Counted from the first letter of the stretch, positions 1-10,899 are shown. The stretch is 64,000 nucleotides of DNA from Clostridiales bacterium (GCA_018335855.1 JAGXRM010000055.1:32009-96008); one strand, 5' to 3'. Notes: a model not told the origin generated them from the letters alone. Made by a program: numbers and translations.

Positions 1-13
1 TTTACATGTAGAA

Positions 14-1614
14 ATGGCCAACCAGGCAGCACAGTCGCTTTTTTCTTGTTGCGCAAACCCGGAGTGTAAGCCGGGTGTTCTTTTTCGTTGTGCTGATCCG
101 GAGTTTGGTTGTGGTTTTGGACCGGATTGTTCAAATTGTGTTTTACTGCAACAACTGAAGGCAGAAATATTGCAGGAAAGGGCTAACGGCACACAGTCGG
201 TTATCAAAGACAGGTATAGCTTTGTTATTTCTTCTGTACGCTCTGCGGACGAACCGGTAAAGTTTGTTTTGACCGTGACGACGCAGGACACGGACAAATC
301 TGGACAACCAGAGGATTCAATGTACCGGGATATTTTTGAAAACATCAGTGACCTCATTTTTATTCATGACTTTAATGGGAAGATTATTCATCTAAATCCT
401 GCAGTGAAAGATGTGTTTGGATATTTACCTGAAGAACTAACAGGCAGGCATTTACACGACTTGGTCGCTGTACTGTACCGTGACGAAGTCGATGATTATT
501 TGAAGACGTTATGCGAACAAGGCGAAATGACCGGAGTTATGCGCGCAACGGCACGGAATGGACAGGAAAAATTCCTCTCCTATAATGCATCTTTGATAAA
601 TAACGGGAAAATGTGCAGAGGGATTGCCAGAGATGTCACCACTGATTTTATGGCAGCCAAAGTTTTGGAAGAAAATCCTATCCTCTGAGCCTGATTATCG
701 TCGATGTGGACGGTTTAAAAATTATCAACGATACGCTTGGGCACCAGCGGGGAGATGCTGTCCTGAGCAAAACTGCGGCCATTCTGCAAGCTCCGTTTCG
801 GTCCGGTGACATTGTCGCCAGGATCGGGGGTGATGAATTTGCCATTGTTCTGCCCCGGGCAGAAGAGGCCATAGTAGAAAATGCCCGTTTGCGTATACTC
901 CAGGCTCTTCGCAGGGAAAACCGGGAATTAGAAGATTTGCGACTCAGTGTTTCTTTTGGTTATGTAACGGCCAGAAAACCCGGTGCCACAATCAGTGAGT
1001 TGGTTAAAGCTGCAGACGATGCTATGTATATACAAAAGAGTGCAGAATCCGGAGAAACCAGACAGGGCATTGTGAAATCGCTCCTTGCTACTCTGGAGGT
1101 TCGGGATCATATGACTGTGGAGCACGCAGAACGATTACAGCGACTGGCCGATACGTTTGGGCGGTTGGTGAACCTAAGTGACAGGGAAAAAGATGACTTG
1201 CTTATGCTCACCCTGCTTCACGATATCGGTAAGATTGGTGTGCCGGATAACGTCTTGTTTAAGCCCGGTCCCTTATCGGCAGAAGAGCGTTGTCTGATGC
1301 AAAAACATTCCGAAATCGGCTACCGGATTGCTGCTTCTACCCCGGAATTAACGACCATTGCCCGGTATGTTCTACTCCACCATGAACGGTGGGACGGTGA
1401 CGGGTACCCGCAAAAGCTGACCGGCAAAAAAATACCTCTTGTGTGTAGGATGTTAACGATTCTTGACGCTTATGATGCCATGATTTCAAACCGTCCTTAC
1501 CGTCCAGGGATGAGTAAGGATGAAGCTGTACTTGAACTTCAGCGCTGTGCAGGAAGTCAGTTTGACCCTGATTTGGTAGAGTTGTTTATAGAACATGTAC
1601 TGAAAGAAGTATAG
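14..1614 (+). pseudogene. Broken PAS-GGDEF-HD-GYP signalling protein
   Basis: This would make and break cyclic di-GMP in response to a sensed signal. The first part (14-688) has a Cys-rich N-terminus and a PAS domain (about residues 105-215). The second part, in another frame from about 679, carries a GGDEF domain with an intact GGDEF motif (about 823-840), followed by an HD-GYP domain with HDIGK (about 1220-1234) and the HHE...DGDGYP signature (about 1378-1410). The two parts meet at about 670-685. The PAS linker and the first 30-40 residues of GGDEF, including the usual DxLTGLxNR motif, are missing, so an internal deletion with frame change fits better than a point frameshift. The frame is open to the window edge, so the true start may lie upstream. 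Domain calls are sure; whether the break is real or an assembly fault is not. Confidence 0.85.
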
Positions 1615-1655
1615 ATATAGTAAAACCGGGCTTATTTAGCCCGGTTTTACTATAT
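1615..1655. terminator. Bidirectional terminator, 18-bp perfect stem
   Basis: Arms 1615-1632 and 1638-1655 are perfect inverted complements around a TATTT loop, with A-rich and T-rich flanks. It lies between the convergent HD-GYP gene and the bacilliredoxin gene, and the stop codon of the latter (1636-1638) falls at the loop. Confidence 0.85.
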
Positions 1656-1983
1656 CTTTCAGCGTTTCCATTGTTATATTTCTGTGTGCAGTATTCCATA
1701 CGCATTGGCCGTCACGGATAAGTAAGACCTGCGGCGACTCGTGGCGTACACCTGTTTTACTGGCAACAGCCTGAGAGACGTCTCTTGCTTCCTGAACAAC
1801 AACACGGCAAACATCGACGGCTTGCGCTTCTTTGCATTCTAAAAACCTGTCCACCTCCCGGTGGGCGCGTCCGCTTACCGGTCACGTGGCACTGTGTTTA
1901 AAAATAAGCACGGGTTTTTTATCAGAACCGGCCAAGGAGTGCTCCAGGTCACTTACATTACTAATCTGAATAATATTAGACAT
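1636..1983 (-). CDS. Selenocysteine-containing bacilliredoxin (BrxC/YtxJ family)
   Basis: The gene reads through a TGA at 1882-1884 (codon 34) to give 115 residues. The order matches the monothiol bacilliredoxin BrxC/YtxJ family: a beta strand ending FKHS, then the active site, which in the family is T-C-P-x-S and here is T-U-P-V-S, then the conserved HESPQ (cis-Pro loop) and the C-terminal strand. Selenocysteine therefore replaces the single redox Cys. A hairpin at 1851-1864 follows the TGA at SECIS distance. The ATG at 1981-1983 has a weak GAGGTGG upstream. BrxC relatives remove bacillithiol from cytosolic proteins; a selenol would make a stronger nucleophile (inference). The next start after the TGA would leave a protein without an active site, which argues against a short separate gene. 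No operon partner is evident. Confidence 0.82.
1851..1864 (-). promoter_or_regulatory. Putative SECIS hairpin of Sec-bacilliredoxin
   Basis: CCACC-GGGA-GGTGG, a 5-bp stem with G first in the loop, about 20 nt after the TGA at 1882-1884. This fits the bacterial SECIS rule of a short stem-loop with G among the first two loop bases. A competing CCGGT/ACCGG pairing also exists. Confidence 0.55.
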
Positions 1984-2076
1984 GTCTAACCACCTCGCTG
2001 TATTATAATAGTTACTATTCCACATTTATCCGAAAAAATCCTTCTTAAAGCGAAGGCAACAGATGCCATTCATGGA

Positions 2077-3349
2077 CTAATCCGGCAGCTTTTTTCCGGG
2101 GTTTAAAATTCCATGGGGGTCGAAGGCGTTTTTAAGACGTTTCATTAAACTAATTTCTGATTCACTCAATACATTCGGGAGAAACTGCTTACGTTTTAAG
2201 CCGATACCATGTTCTCCGCTAATGGAACCGTCAAGGGAAGCAGCCATCTGGTATGCATCTTTTAGCATCTCAGGCAAATTATTTTCCCACTGGAGCACAT
2301 CGTGTGCTGCACGTTTCAGGAAACGGGCATGAATATTTCCGTCTCCCGCATGACCGTAGCTTACCACATCACAGTAATATTTTTCGGCCAGAGCATGCAA
2401 AAACATGACGAATTCGGATACGGCACTGACAGGAACTACGATATCTTCGCCGTTTTGTATGGGGTATAGGGTTTTTACTGCCTCGGCGACTGCTTCACGT
2501 ATGCGCCAGAGTTTGTGGCGTGCCTGAGCATCATTGGCACTGTAAATCTCAAGAACCCCGTATGTCTCTGCAAGCCCGCCGAGCGTTTCACAGGCCACAA
2601 ACAGTTCATCTTCGCTGCTGCCATCCAGTTGTACCAATAGAAGGGCACCGGCTTGGTGCGGGAGGGTCTCACCCAAAAAACGGCATGATATTTCCACTGC
2701 AAACCGTAGTAATAACGGCTAATGTTCCTTCTGAACCTACCAGCAGAGAAACAAGGTTATACCCGGTTACATCTTTAACACGCTTACCGCCGATTTGCAT
2801 AATTTCACCGGTGGGCAGGACTACTTCCAGGCCCAAAACATAACGGCCTGTCACACCGTATTTGACGGCATGACCGCCTCCGGCATTGGTTGCCACATTT
2901 CCGCCCACGGAGCAGGATTCTTTACTCATGGGGTAACCAGGATAAAAAAGATTATCACGGGCTAACCGCTCATTAATGGTTTTGGTGATGACCCCCGGCT
3001 CCACGGTAATTGTCAGATTAGCCAAATCATAGTCCAGGATCCTGTCCATGCGCTCCAGTGACAGGACGATTCCGCCGTAAACAGGCACAGCCCCTCCAGC
3101 CAGGCCTGTGCCCGCACCCCGGGGAGTAACAGGAAGGTGGTGTACATGAGCAATTTTCATGACAGCTGCCACTTCTTCCGCAGACGCCGGCTTGACTACC
3201 ACATCAGGGAATGCCCGATACTTTTTGCCGGGGACTTCATCGTGGGAATAGGGAAAAAGTTGCTCTTTATCTGTGATGATGTTAATAGTGCCGACAATAT
3301 CCTCAAGATCTGAGAGGATAGACAGGGTGACAGTATTAAATGTGTTCAT
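2077..3349 (-). pseudogene. Broken glycolate oxidase-type FAD oxidoreductase (GlcD-like)
   Basis: GlcD-type enzymes oxidise 2-hydroxyacids such as glycolate or lactate with FAD. The N-terminal part (3349 down to about 2700) has the FAD_binding_4 fold with PRGAGTGLAGG and the GGNVATNAGG motif. The C-terminal part (about 2697 down to 2077) has the FAD-oxidase C domain with YGHAGDGNIH and the GEHGIGLKRK motif, ending in the usual HGILNPGK. They are in different frames. At the junction near 2690-2700, after GSEGTLAVITT, about 50 residues typical of the family are missing, so this is a deletion plus frameshift. Start 3349 is chosen for the ATGGAGGC site just upstream of ATG; an earlier in-frame ATG lacks one. 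No GlcE/GlcF partner is adjacent. Confidence 0.87.
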
Positions 3350-3491
3350 GTTTGCCTCCATATAAATCATAAAGTAACCTTCGTTTCTTTTTAGGAATAC
3401 CCTGCAGAAAGGAAAAATTTTTAAATGACTAGGCAGGAAAACAATTGGTCTCTGTCATAACTGTTTAAAAGCAATCAATAGGAGGCAGCTT

Positions 3492-3698
3492 ATGTTTTTT
3501 AATTTTAATAGAAAAACGGTGGGCGAATTAAGGAGGAAACGGGGATTAACTGTGAGGGAACTGGCAGACCGGGTTCGCTGCAAAGAGTCTTTAATTCTTT
3601 CCATTGAAAGCAGAAAGTTAATACATGTACCCAGACCGTTACGGGACCGACTGGAACCAATATTGCGCGGGGATGACATGGATAAGATTCCGTGGTAA
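3492..3698 (+). CDS. Small XRE-family DNA-binding protein
   Basis: A 68-residue protein made almost wholly of one helix-turn-helix of the Cro/CI (XRE) type: TVGELRRKRGLTVRELADRV forms the first helices, and ESLILSIESRK fits the recognition region. It starts at ATG 3492 behind AGGAGG. Small XRE proteins like this act as local repressors, but no target site was found here. It stands alone between two broken genes. Confidence 0.7.
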   Translation: MFFNFNRKTVGELRRKRGLTVRELADRVRCKESLILSIESRKLIHVPRPLRDRLEPILRGDDMDKIPW

Positions 3699-3736
3699 TC
3701 TGTTAAGATTCCAGCTATATACCGAAAGGTATAAAA

Positions 3737-4051
3737 CTGGTAAAACTATGGGAGCTTAACTACCTCTTGGCAAAGCTTCCGGTTAAGGATGTCATGGCAA
3801 AGGAAGTACGGTTTGTTTCTCCGGATGAACCCATTGATGACGCAGCACAATTGATGCGTGAGTATCGCATAGGTGGACTGCCTGTCGTAAAAGACAATAA
3901 AGTGGTGGGGATCATTACGGAAACAGATATCTTTGCCGCATTCCTGGAGATGTTTGGTGTCAGCCGCGGCGGGTTACGACTTACATTGGAATTGCCGGAC
4001 AAGCCCGGCGCACTGGTAGAGGCGGCTGAAGTTTTCCGGATAATTGAATAA
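3737..4051 (+). pseudogene. CBS-ACT protein remnant (AcuB-like)
   Basis: The readable part has one complete CBS motif (VKDVMAKEV ... GGLPVVKDNKVVGIITETDIF), then the first 25 residues of an ACT domain (LTLELPDKPGALVEAAEV), then a stop. AcuB-like proteins normally have two CBS motifs and a full ACT domain. Upstream, in frame and without a start codon, the sequence ELNYLLAKL matches the linker that normally precedes the second CBS motif. So the first CBS and most of the ACT domain are gone. CBS pairs bind adenine nucleotides; this remnant probably does nothing. A TTG at 3767 could start a 94-residue protein but has no ribosome site. Confidence 0.7.
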
Positions 4052-4061
4052 ATACCAGCAA

Positions 4062-4091
4062 AAAGCGGCATGCCTCCAGGCATGCCGCTTT
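4062..4091. terminator. Bidirectional terminator
   Basis: Perfect 14-bp inverted repeat (4062-4075 and 4078-4091, AAAGCGGCATGCCT and complement) with A/T-rich ends, between the CBS remnant and the convergent typA gene. Confidence 0.85.
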
Positions 4092-4094
4092 GAT

Positions 4095-5921
4095 TTAACT
4101 TTGGTTGGATGCAGTTTTCTGGTCTTTATTCGCCCTGGAGCGTTCATGCTTTTTGAGAAGCTTTTTGCGTAAACGAATGCTTTTTGGCGTAATTTCCACC
4201 AGTTCGTCATCGGCAATAAATTCAATTGCTTCTTCCAGGCTGAGAACCAGCGGTTCTCTCAGTCGAACGGTATCGTCCGAGCTGGATGAGCGGATGTTGG
4301 TCAGGTGCTTTTTCTTACAGACGTTCACTTCCAGATCGTCTTCCCTGTTATTTTGACCGACAATCATTCCCTCGTAGACTTTATACGTGGGAGTGATAAA
4401 TAGTGTGCCCCGTTCTTCAGCGGCATGCAGGCCGTAAGCGGTAGCCTCGCCGTCTTCAAAAGCAATGAGCGCACCCTGATAACGGGAAGGAATATCCCCT
4501 TTATAAGGCTGGTAACCGTAGAAGATATGGTTCATTACGCCGTTGCCCCGGGTTTCTGTTAAAAACTCGGAACGGAAGCCAATCAGGCCACGGGCGGGAA
4601 TATGGAACTCCAGGCGAATCTGGCCCGTTCCCGAAGAGGTCATATCGACCATATCGGCTTTTCGCTTGCTTAGTGCTTCCATAACTCCACCCATGGCTTC
4701 CTCAGGCAGGTCAAGAATTAAATGCTCCACAGGCTCGTGGACTTTACCGTCAATCCGCTTGAGAATAACTTCCGGCTTGCTCACTTGCATTTCATAGCCT
4801 TCGCGGCGCATGTTTTCAATCAGAATTGAGAGGTGCAGTTCACCCCGGCCGGCAACCAGGTAGCAGTCCGCGCTGTCGGTTTCTTCCACACGCAGGGAAA
4901 CGTTGACATCCAACTCCCTGAAAAGCCGCTCCCGTATTTTACGGGATGTGACAAACTGGCCTTCACGTCCGGCGAAAGGGCTGTTATTGACGAGAAAGTT
5001 CATGGTCAGCGTCGGTTCATCTACGGCAATGACTGCAATTTGCTCCGGGTTATCGGGGTGACAGATAGTTTCACCAATATTAACCTGCTCTAAGCCGGAA
5101 AGCGCGACGATTTCACCGGCTTCTGCTTTTTCCGTCTCTACTTTTTTCAGACCATCATAAACAAAAACTTTATTAATACGTCCCCGTTCTACTGTGCCGT
5201 CTGTACGCATAACGATAACACTTTCACCCGGCGCCAGTGATCCCCGCAGTACGCGGCCGATCGCATACTTTCCCACATAATTGTCGTGGGACAAATTGGC
5301 AACCAACATTTGAAACGGAGCGGCAACCTCCCCCAGAGGCGCCGGGGTATACTCTACCATCATCTCAAAAAGCGGCTGCAGTGAATCTTCCAGTTTATCC
5401 GGTTCTAACCCGGCAACGCCTTCTTTAGCAGATGCATAAATTACGGGAAAGTCCAATTGTTCATCAGAAGCACCCAGTTCCACAAACAGGTCAAAAACCA
5501 TGTCAACAACTTCCAGCGGGCGGGAATCGGTACGGTCTACCTTATTGACGACAACAATGGGTCGAAGCCCGGACTCCAGAGCTTTTCGCAGTACAAACCG
5601 CGTTTGCGGCATCGGTCCCTCAAAGGCATCAACGATAAGTAGAGCACCGTCTACCATGGAGAGTGCCCGTTCCACCTCGCCGCCAAAATCAGCGTGTCCC
5701 GGTGTATCCACAATATTAATCTTAACACCGCGGTAGTTTACGGCAGTGTTTTTTGCCAGAATTGTGATTCCCCGCTCTCTTTCCAGATCGTTGGAATCCA
5801 TCACACGTTCAGCTACCACTTCATTACTGCGAAAAATACCGCTCTGCCTGAGCAGTCCGTCAACAAGAGTAGTTTTACCGTGATCTACGTGGGCGATAAT
5901 CGCCAAGTTCCTAATTTCCAT
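4095..5921 (-). CDS. typA: Ribosome-associated GTPase TypA/BipA
   Basis: 608 residues, full length for TypA/BipA, a translational GTPase that binds the ribosome like EF-G and helps 50S assembly and stress adaptation. Motifs are clear: G1 HVDHGKTTL near residue 12, G3 [11 protein letters not shown] near 73, G4 NKVDR near 127, then the EF-Tu domain 2, EF-G III/V-like domains, and the TypA-specific C-terminal domain ([13 protein letters not shown] ... VYEGMIVGQ). The start at 5921 is the only sensible one and gives the standard [13 protein letters not shown]. The tail is lysine-rich. It is transcribed alone, ending at the 4062-4091 hairpin. No defects seen. Confidence 0.97.
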   Translation of the reverse strand: MEIRNLAIIAHVDHGKTTLVDGLLRQSGIFRSNEVVAERVMDSNDLERERGITILAKNTAVNYRGVKINIVDTPGHADFGGEVERALSMVDGALLIVDAFEGPMPQTRFVLRKALESGLRPIVVVNKVDRTDSRPLEVVDMVFDLFVELGASDEQLDFPVIYASAKEGVAGLEPDKLEDSLQPLFEMMVEYTPAPLGEVAAPFQMLVANLSHDNYVGKYAIGRVLRGSLAPGESVIVMRTDGTVERGRINKVFVYDGLKKVETEKAEAGEIVALSGLEQVNIGETICHPDNPEQIAVIAVDEPTLTMNFLVNNSPFAGREGQFVTSRKIRERLFRELDVNVSLRVEETDSADCYLVAGRGELHLSILIENMRREGYEMQVSKPEVILKRIDGKVHEPVEHLILDLPEEAMGGVMEALSKRKADMVDMTSSGTGQIRLEFHIPARGLIGFRSEFLTETRGNGVMNHIFYGYQPYKGDIPSRYQGALIAFEDGEATAYGLHAAEERGTLFITPTYKVYEGMIVGQNNREDDLEVNVCKKKHLTNIRSSSSDDTVRLREPLVLSLEEAIEFIADDELVEITPKSIRLRKKLLKKHERSRANKDQKTASNQS

Positions 5922-6105
5922 TTGTTAGCCCCCTATAAGCACCTTACTAGTATAACAGCTTAACGGCCCGGATACAAGGAAAACGGTGCAAGCGAACCAT
6001 TAGCCGGCTCCATGCTTTAAAAGACATGATAGCAGGAATAATAGTCATTGCGCTGAATTACATTATAGATTATATTTGTTTCTTTAACGGAGGCCTTTGC
6101 TATAT

Positions 6106-8028
6106 ATGACCGTACTTGCAGTGAATCAACTATCAAAATCATACGGTTTCGATATCATTCTTGACGCCGTCTCCCTGCAAATCCAGCCGGGTGAGCGGGT
6201 AGGGCTTATCGGCCCAAATGGAGCAGGTAAAACTACATTGCTGAAAATCCTTACCGGACAGGAACGGGCCGACGATGGGACAATCACAATGGCACGTAAT
6301 ACTGCTCTCGGTTATTTGGCGCAGGGAACGCTGGCGCCGATCCCCGGAACCATGGAGGGGGAACTGCGGCGCGCGTTTGAAAAGCTGGATGAGATGTCCG
6401 TCCGCCTGCGTGAAATGGAAGCAAGGATGGGTACACCTGAAGTGACAGCAGACCCGGAGGCACTTGAGGCGCTGATGTTGTCTTATGGGGAATTGGAGCA
6501 GAATTTTGAGCATGCAGGCGGGTATCGCGCCGAAGCTAAGTTTCGTGCAGTCACCTTTGGCTTGGGTTTTTCTGATTCAGACCTGCAACGGCCTGTGTCC
6601 ACATTTTCTGGCGGAGAGCGAACACGGCTACAATTGGCTCGTTTACTCCTGGAAGAACCTGACTTATTGCTTCTTGATGAACCAACAAACCATCTGGACA
6701 TTGCTGCAGTGGAATGGCTGGAAGGGTATCTCCGTGACTGGCGGGGAAGTGTGCTTATTGTTTCCCATGACCGCTACTTTCTGGATCGGGTGGTAGGGCG
6801 GATTCTCTCCCTGGATGCCTGTCGCATCAAGAGTTATCCCGGGAACTATACGGCGTACCTGGCACAGCGTGAACTGGAAGAAGTCTCACTGCGCAAAGAA
6901 TATAACAAACAGCAAATCTTGCTGGATAAGGAAAGAACATTGATCCGTACAACCGGTACCGGGGAACGGGAAAAAAGGCAGGCAAAAAGCAGGCAGAAAC
7001 GGCTGGATACACTGGAATTGGTGGAAAAACCCCGGAGTGAGAAGAACATCCGGATAGGTTTCGGTTATTCCGGCCGGAGCGGTGAAATTGTGACACGGGT
7101 GGAAAATGCCGCAAAAGAATTTGACGGAAAGACTGTGTTTGCCAGTGCCAACTTTGAGCTTCGCTGGGGTGACAGAATCGCGTTGGTGGGCCCCAACGGT
7201 GCCGGAAAAAGCACGTTGCTGAAAATGATTGCTAAAGAACTGGAGCCTGATGAGGGCAACGTCTGGCTTGGATCCAGTGTGCGCATGGTTTATTTTGACC
7301 AGCATCAAGGCGCCTTATCTGCTGAAAAAACACCGCTGGAGGAAATTCTCGATGCATCAGATATGACAGACACGGAGGCACGCACCTACCTGGGGAGGTT
7401 TTTGTTTCCTGGGGATGATGTTTTTAAACGCAATGCTGATCTGAGCGGCGGGGAGAGAAGTCGCTTAGCCTTGGCCAAACTGGGGCTTGAGGACGGAAAC
7501 TTCCTGGTGCTTGACGAACCCACCAATCATTTGGATATCAGCGGCGTGGAAGAGCTGGAAAAAGCAATCGGACAGTTTCCGGGCACATTACTGGTGGTTT
7601 CTCACGACCGGTACTTTATTTCTCGGACAACCCAAAAGGTGCTGGAAGTAACAGACGGCTGTGTTCGTCTTTATAAAATGCCTTATGCCGCCTATGTGGA
7701 AGAACGGAATAACCGGCGTGAGGCTGTGACAGATCAGGGAAAAACAGAGAAACGGCTACGGGTGGAAAAAGAAAAAGAAGAGCGCGGCCGTGAACTGGCT
7801 GTCCGCCGTGAACGGCGTAAACTGGAACAGGGGTACGCTCAACTGGAAGAAAGTATTACCGCCAAAGAACGCCTGGTATGTGATTTGGAGCAACAGTTGG
7901 CACTGCCGGAAGTGTTTGGGGATTTTACGCTGGCCAGGGAAAAGGCGGAGGCCATGCAATCCCTAAAAGTGGAGCTTGAAGAAATGTATCAGGATTGGGA
8001 ATGTATGGCCAGAAAACTGGAGAGTTGA
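6106..8028 (+). CDS. ABC-F family ATPase (Uup/YdiF-like)
   Basis: 640 residues with two ABC domains and no membrane segments, so a cytosolic ABC-F protein that probably acts on the ribosome. Walker A motifs GPNGAGKTT (about residue 37) and GPNGAGKST (about 366); signature motifs SGGERTRLQLARLL and SGGERSRLALAKL; both Walker B segments end LDEPTNHLD, the ABC-F hallmark. The linker between domains is charged, and a long coiled-coil tail rich in K, E and R follows the second domain, as in Uup/YdiF. ATG 6106 is favoured; TTG 6097 sits only 3 bases from GGAGG, while ATG is 12 bases away. It could affect antibiotic tolerance, but nothing here proves a resistance role. Confidence 0.92.
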   Translation: MTVLAVNQLSKSYGFDIILDAVSLQIQPGERVGLIGPNGAGKTTLLKILTGQERADDGTITMARNTALGYLAQGTLAPIPGTMEGELRRAFEKLDEMSVRLREMEARMGTPEVTADPEALEALMLSYGELEQNFEHAGGYRAEAKFRAVTFGLGFSDSDLQRPVSTFSGGERTRLQLARLLLEEPDLLLLDEPTNHLDIAAVEWLEGYLRDWRGSVLIVSHDRYFLDRVVGRILSLDACRIKSYPGNYTAYLAQRELEEVSLRKEYNKQQILLDKERTLIRTTGTGEREKRQAKSRQKRLDTLELVEKPRSEKNIRIGFGYSGRSGEIVTRVENAAKEFDGKTVFASANFELRWGDRIALVGPNGAGKSTLLKMIAKELEPDEGNVWLGSSVRMVYFDQHQGALSAEKTPLEEILDASDMTDTEARTYLGRFLFPGDDVFKRNADLSGGERSRLALAKLGLEDGNFLVLDEPTNHLDISGVEELEKAIGQFPGTLLVVSHDRYFISRTTQKVLEVTDGCVRLYKMPYAAYVEERNNRREAVTDQGKTEKRLRVEKEKEERGRELAVRRERRKLEQGYAQLEESITAKERLVCDLEQQLALPEVFGDFTLAREKAEAMQSLKVELEEMYQDWECMARKLES

Positions 8029-8101
8029 ACATCGCTTATAACCGGACGTTTTTTGCTCTGTATAATACAATATAGCAAAGTGAAACGGGAGGTAATTACA
8101 T

Positions 8102-8668
8102 ATGGAAAAAGTATTGTTAGTCTCCGGTAGCCCCAAAAAAGAAGGCAATACCATGCGGGTGATGGAGAAATGTGCTACGGTACTGACGGCACAGGGTCTG
8201 GAAGCAGAAATTATCTCTTTAGCCGGCCGAAAGATTGAAGCATGTATAGCCTGCGCAAAATGTGTGGGGACCGGCGTTTGTGTTTTGGATGACGGGTTGA
8301 ATGAAATTGCCGACAAAGTCAGGGCTGCTAAAGGCTTTATTATCGGTTCCCCCGTCTACTTCGGCACAGCCCGGGGAGATTTAATGAATCTTCTGCAACG
8401 GGTTGGGATGCTCTCTTACAACAATGATAAATTCCTATCCTGGAAAGTGGGGGGACCCATTGCTGTTAACCGCCGGGGCGGCGCCACGGCAACTATACAG
8501 GAAATGCTGATGTTTTTCTTTATCAATGAGATGATTGTGCCCGGATCAACGTACTGGAATATTCTCTTCGGCAAAAAGCCTGGAGAAGCTATGGAAGATG
8601 AAGAGGGCGTAAGAACGGCGGAACGATTTGCAGAGAATGTTGGCAAACTCATTGAAAAGCTAGCGTAA
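8102..8668 (+). CDS. NADPH-dependent FMN reductase / iron-sulfur flavoprotein-like
   Basis: 188 residues with a flavodoxin-like fold. The N-terminal VLLVSGSPKKEGNT motif binds FMN phosphate, and IIGSPVYFGTARGDL is the second conserved flavin loop. Between them is ACIACAKCVGTGVCV, a compact set of four Cys resembling the cluster-binding loop of Isf-type iron-sulfur flavoproteins; many relatives keep only part of it. Role: transfer of electrons from NAD(P)H or ferredoxin to quinone-like or other small acceptors (family knowledge; substrate unknown). ATG 8102 lies behind GGGAGG. Transcribed alone and ended by the hairpin at 8679-8706. Confidence 0.85.
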   Translation: MEKVLLVSGSPKKEGNTMRVMEKCATVLTAQGLEAEIISLAGRKIEACIACAKCVGTGVCVLDDGLNEIADKVRAAKGFIIGSPVYFGTARGDLMNLLQRVGMLSYNNDKFLSWKVGGPIAVNRRGGATATIQEMLMFFFINEMIVPGSTYWNILFGKKPGEAMEDEEGVRTAERFAENVGKLIEKLA

Positions 8669-8678
8669 CATTCGTTCT

Positions 8679-8706
8679 ATAAGCCCGGCATATGTGCCGG
8701 GCTTAT
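8679..8706 (+). terminator. Rho-independent terminator
   Basis: ATAAGCCCGGCA (8679-8690), loop TATG, TGCCGGGCTTAT (8695-8706), then TTT. It follows the flavin reductase gene. Confidence 0.85.
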
Positions 8707-8763
8707 TTTAGAAGAAAACAATGGGTAGACATCATTTTTTTGTCGATTTGCGTAAAGTATTAC

Positions 8764-8793
8764 TTGTTTTTTTTAGTCTTTTATAGATAAAAT
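8764..8793 (+). promoter_or_regulatory. Possible sigma-A promoter of transketolase
   Basis: TTGTTT (8764-8769) and TAAAAT (8788-8793) with an 18-base spacer, about 35 bases before the start codon. The -35 box is only a partial match. Confidence 0.35.
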
Positions 8794-8826
8794 AGGAGAG
8801 AAGTGGTTAGATTCAGGAGGGATGAA

Positions 8827-10818
8827 ATGAAACATATTGAGGAACAAGCGATAAACACCATTCGCTTATTATCAGTGGACGCGATTGAAGCCGCAAATTC
8901 CGGACACCCAGGACTGCCTATGGGCGGAGCTCCCATGGCTTATGTGCTCTGGTCAAAGTTTATGAAGCACAGTCCAACTGACCCGGCGTGGACAAACCGG
9001 GATCGGTTTGTTTTGTCAGCAGGACACGGTTCCATGCTTCTATATTCTTTGCTTCACCTTTTTGGTTATGACTTGCCGCTGGAAGAGATTAAAAAATTTC
9101 GTCAGTGGGGAAGTAAGACGCCGGGACACCCGGAATATGGCCATACACCCGGCGTAGAAACGACGACCGGACCACTGGGACAGGGTTTTGCTAATGCAGT
9201 GGGCATGGCCATGGCGGAAAGACGTTTGGCTGCAGAGTTTAACCGTCCCGGCTATAACTTAGTTGATCACTTTACCTATGTTTACACCGGAGACGGTTGC
9301 ATGATGGAAGGAATTACGTCGGAGGCCGCTTCGTTAGCCGGTCACTTAAAGCTGGGTAGATTAATCTGCCTGTATGACGACAATCATATCACCATCGACG
9401 GATCCACGGAAATGGCTTTCACCGAAGATGTGGGGAAACGGTTTGAGGCGTACAACTGGCATGTGTTAAAAGTGGCAGACGGTAATGATACAGAGGCCAT
9501 TGCCAAAGCATTGACAGCGGCAAAGAATGAAGAAGAACGGCCAACACTAATTATGGTACGGACAGAAATTGGTTTTGGCAGCCCTAACAAGCAGGGGAGT
9601 GCCGATGCTCACGGCGCACCGCTGGGAGCTGATGAAGTTAAATTAACGAAAGAACGCCTGGGCTGGCCTGGATCGCCTGCGTTTCATGTCCCAGCAGAAG
9701 TGCGGGAGCTATACGAACGGCTACGCAGTGAGCTGGAAGAACAAAAAGATGAATGGGACAAGCTATTCGCCCGGTTCCGCGAGGAATTCCCGGAAGCGGC
9801 TGCACGCTGGGATGCCTGGCATGCCCACGGCGTACCGGATGAACTGGAGAACGACCCTTCCCTGTGGGATTTTGATAAACCTGTGGCCACCCGGGCCGCA
9901 TCGGGCCATATTATGCAAGTATTAGCTCGCTATCTGCCCAACATGATAGGTGGATCGGCGGATTTAAACGCATCCACAAAGACTTACCTGAAAGGCTTCG
10001 GTGATTTTGGCCCCGGTAAATACGGCTGGAATAATATCTATTTTGGTGTACGGGAACATGCCATGGGTGCCATCATGTCCGGGCTTGCTCTCCACGGCGG
10101 GTTACGGTCTTACGGCTCAACTTTTATGGTTTTCTTTGATTATATGAAGCCATCAGTCAGATTAGCGGCACTGATGGGTTTGCCGGTCGTCTTTGTATTC
10201 ACCCATGACAGTATTGGCGTCGGTGAAGACGGGCCTACTCATCAACCCATTGAACATCTGGCAAATATGCGCTCCATTCCTAATTTACATGTCTTGAGAC
10301 CTGCAGATGGCCGTGAAACGGCAGCTGCCTGGCTACAGGCGGTAAAACGCTCTGACGGTCCAACTGTGCTTGTTTTGACAAGACAAAACCTGCCCCAGTT
10401 GCCAGGCACAGGAATGAACGCTTTAAAAGGCGGATATATCCTCAGCCGGGAAGACGGCGGAGCTGCACCAGATATTACAATGCTGGCCAGCGGTTCGGAA
10501 GTGCCGTTGGTGATGGAAGCCAAAACCATGCTGGAACAAAAAAATATCCGTGTACGGGTTGTGAGTATGATGAGTTGGGAACTGTTCCTTTCTCAGGATG
10601 AAAGTTACAGAAGCGATGTTCTGCCTAGTGGTGGGAAGCGCCTGGCTGTTGAAGCTGGCCACTCCATGGGTTGGGAACGCTTTACTGGCGACAGTGGCCG
10701 TGTTATCGGCATTGATCATTTCGGTGCGTCAGCGCCGGGGGACATTTTAATGGAGAAATTCGGGTTTACCGTAGAAAATATTGTAGCACAGGCAGAAGAA
10801 CTGCTTGCAGTTAAGTAG
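8827..10818 (+). CDS. tkt: Transketolase
   Basis: 663 residues, normal for a full transketolase: thiamine-diphosphate enzyme moving two-carbon ketol units between pentose and triose/hexose phosphates in the non-oxidative pentose phosphate pathway. The N-terminal half has the [11 protein letters not shown] substrate loop and the thiamine-diphosphate motif [19 protein letters not shown]; the middle domain has [13 protein letters not shown] with the catalytic Glu, and [19 protein letters not shown]; the C-terminal domain is present. ATG 8827 is chosen because AGGAGGG sits just before it; a GTG at 8803 precedes that site. It seems monocistronic. No transaldolase or other pentose phosphate gene is nearby. 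Confidence 0.97.
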   Translation: MKHIEEQAINTIRLLSVDAIEAANSGHPGLPMGGAPMAYVLWSKFMKHSPTDPAWTNRDRFVLSAGHGSMLLYSLLHLFGYDLPLEEIKKFRQWGSKTPGHPEYGHTPGVETTTGPLGQGFANAVGMAMAERRLAAEFNRPGYNLVDHFTYVYTGDGCMMEGITSEAASLAGHLKLGRLICLYDDNHITIDGSTEMAFTEDVGKRFEAYNWHVLKVADGNDTEAIAKALTAAKNEEERPTLIMVRTEIGFGSPNKQGSADAHGAPLGADEVKLTKERLGWPGSPAFHVPAEVRELYERLRSELEEQKDEWDKLFARFREEFPEAAARWDAWHAHGVPDELENDPSLWDFDKPVATRAASGHIMQVLARYLPNMIGGSADLNASTKTYLKGFGDFGPGKYGWNNIYFGVREHAMGAIMSGLALHGGLRSYGSTFMVFFDYMKPSVRLAALMGLPVVFVFTHDSIGVGEDGPTHQPIEHLANMRSIPNLHVLRPADGRETAAAWLQAVKRSDGPTVLVLTRQNLPQLPGTGMNALKGGYILSREDGGAAPDITMLASGSEVPLVMEAKTMLEQKNIRVRVVSMMSWELFLSQDESYRSDVLPSGGKRLAVEAGHSMGWERFTGDSGRVIGIDHFGASAPGDILMEKFGFTVENIVAQAEELLAVK

Positions 10819-10899
10819 AATGATTGACACTATGGGAGAAACAGGCTAAAATAGCTACATGCCCATTGGGTATAGTGGATATGTAAAGGAGGTTGAACG

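Noticed and set aside
679..710. TGA at 686-688 between PAS and GGDEF parts.
   Set aside because: A second in-frame TGA follows one codon later, and the GGDEF part is in another frame. This is a deletion or frameshift.
4833..5093. Long reverse-frame ORFs inside typA, the ABC-F, RND and transketolase genes.
   Set aside because: They lie fully inside well-supported genes on the other strand and have no ribosome sites or family features.
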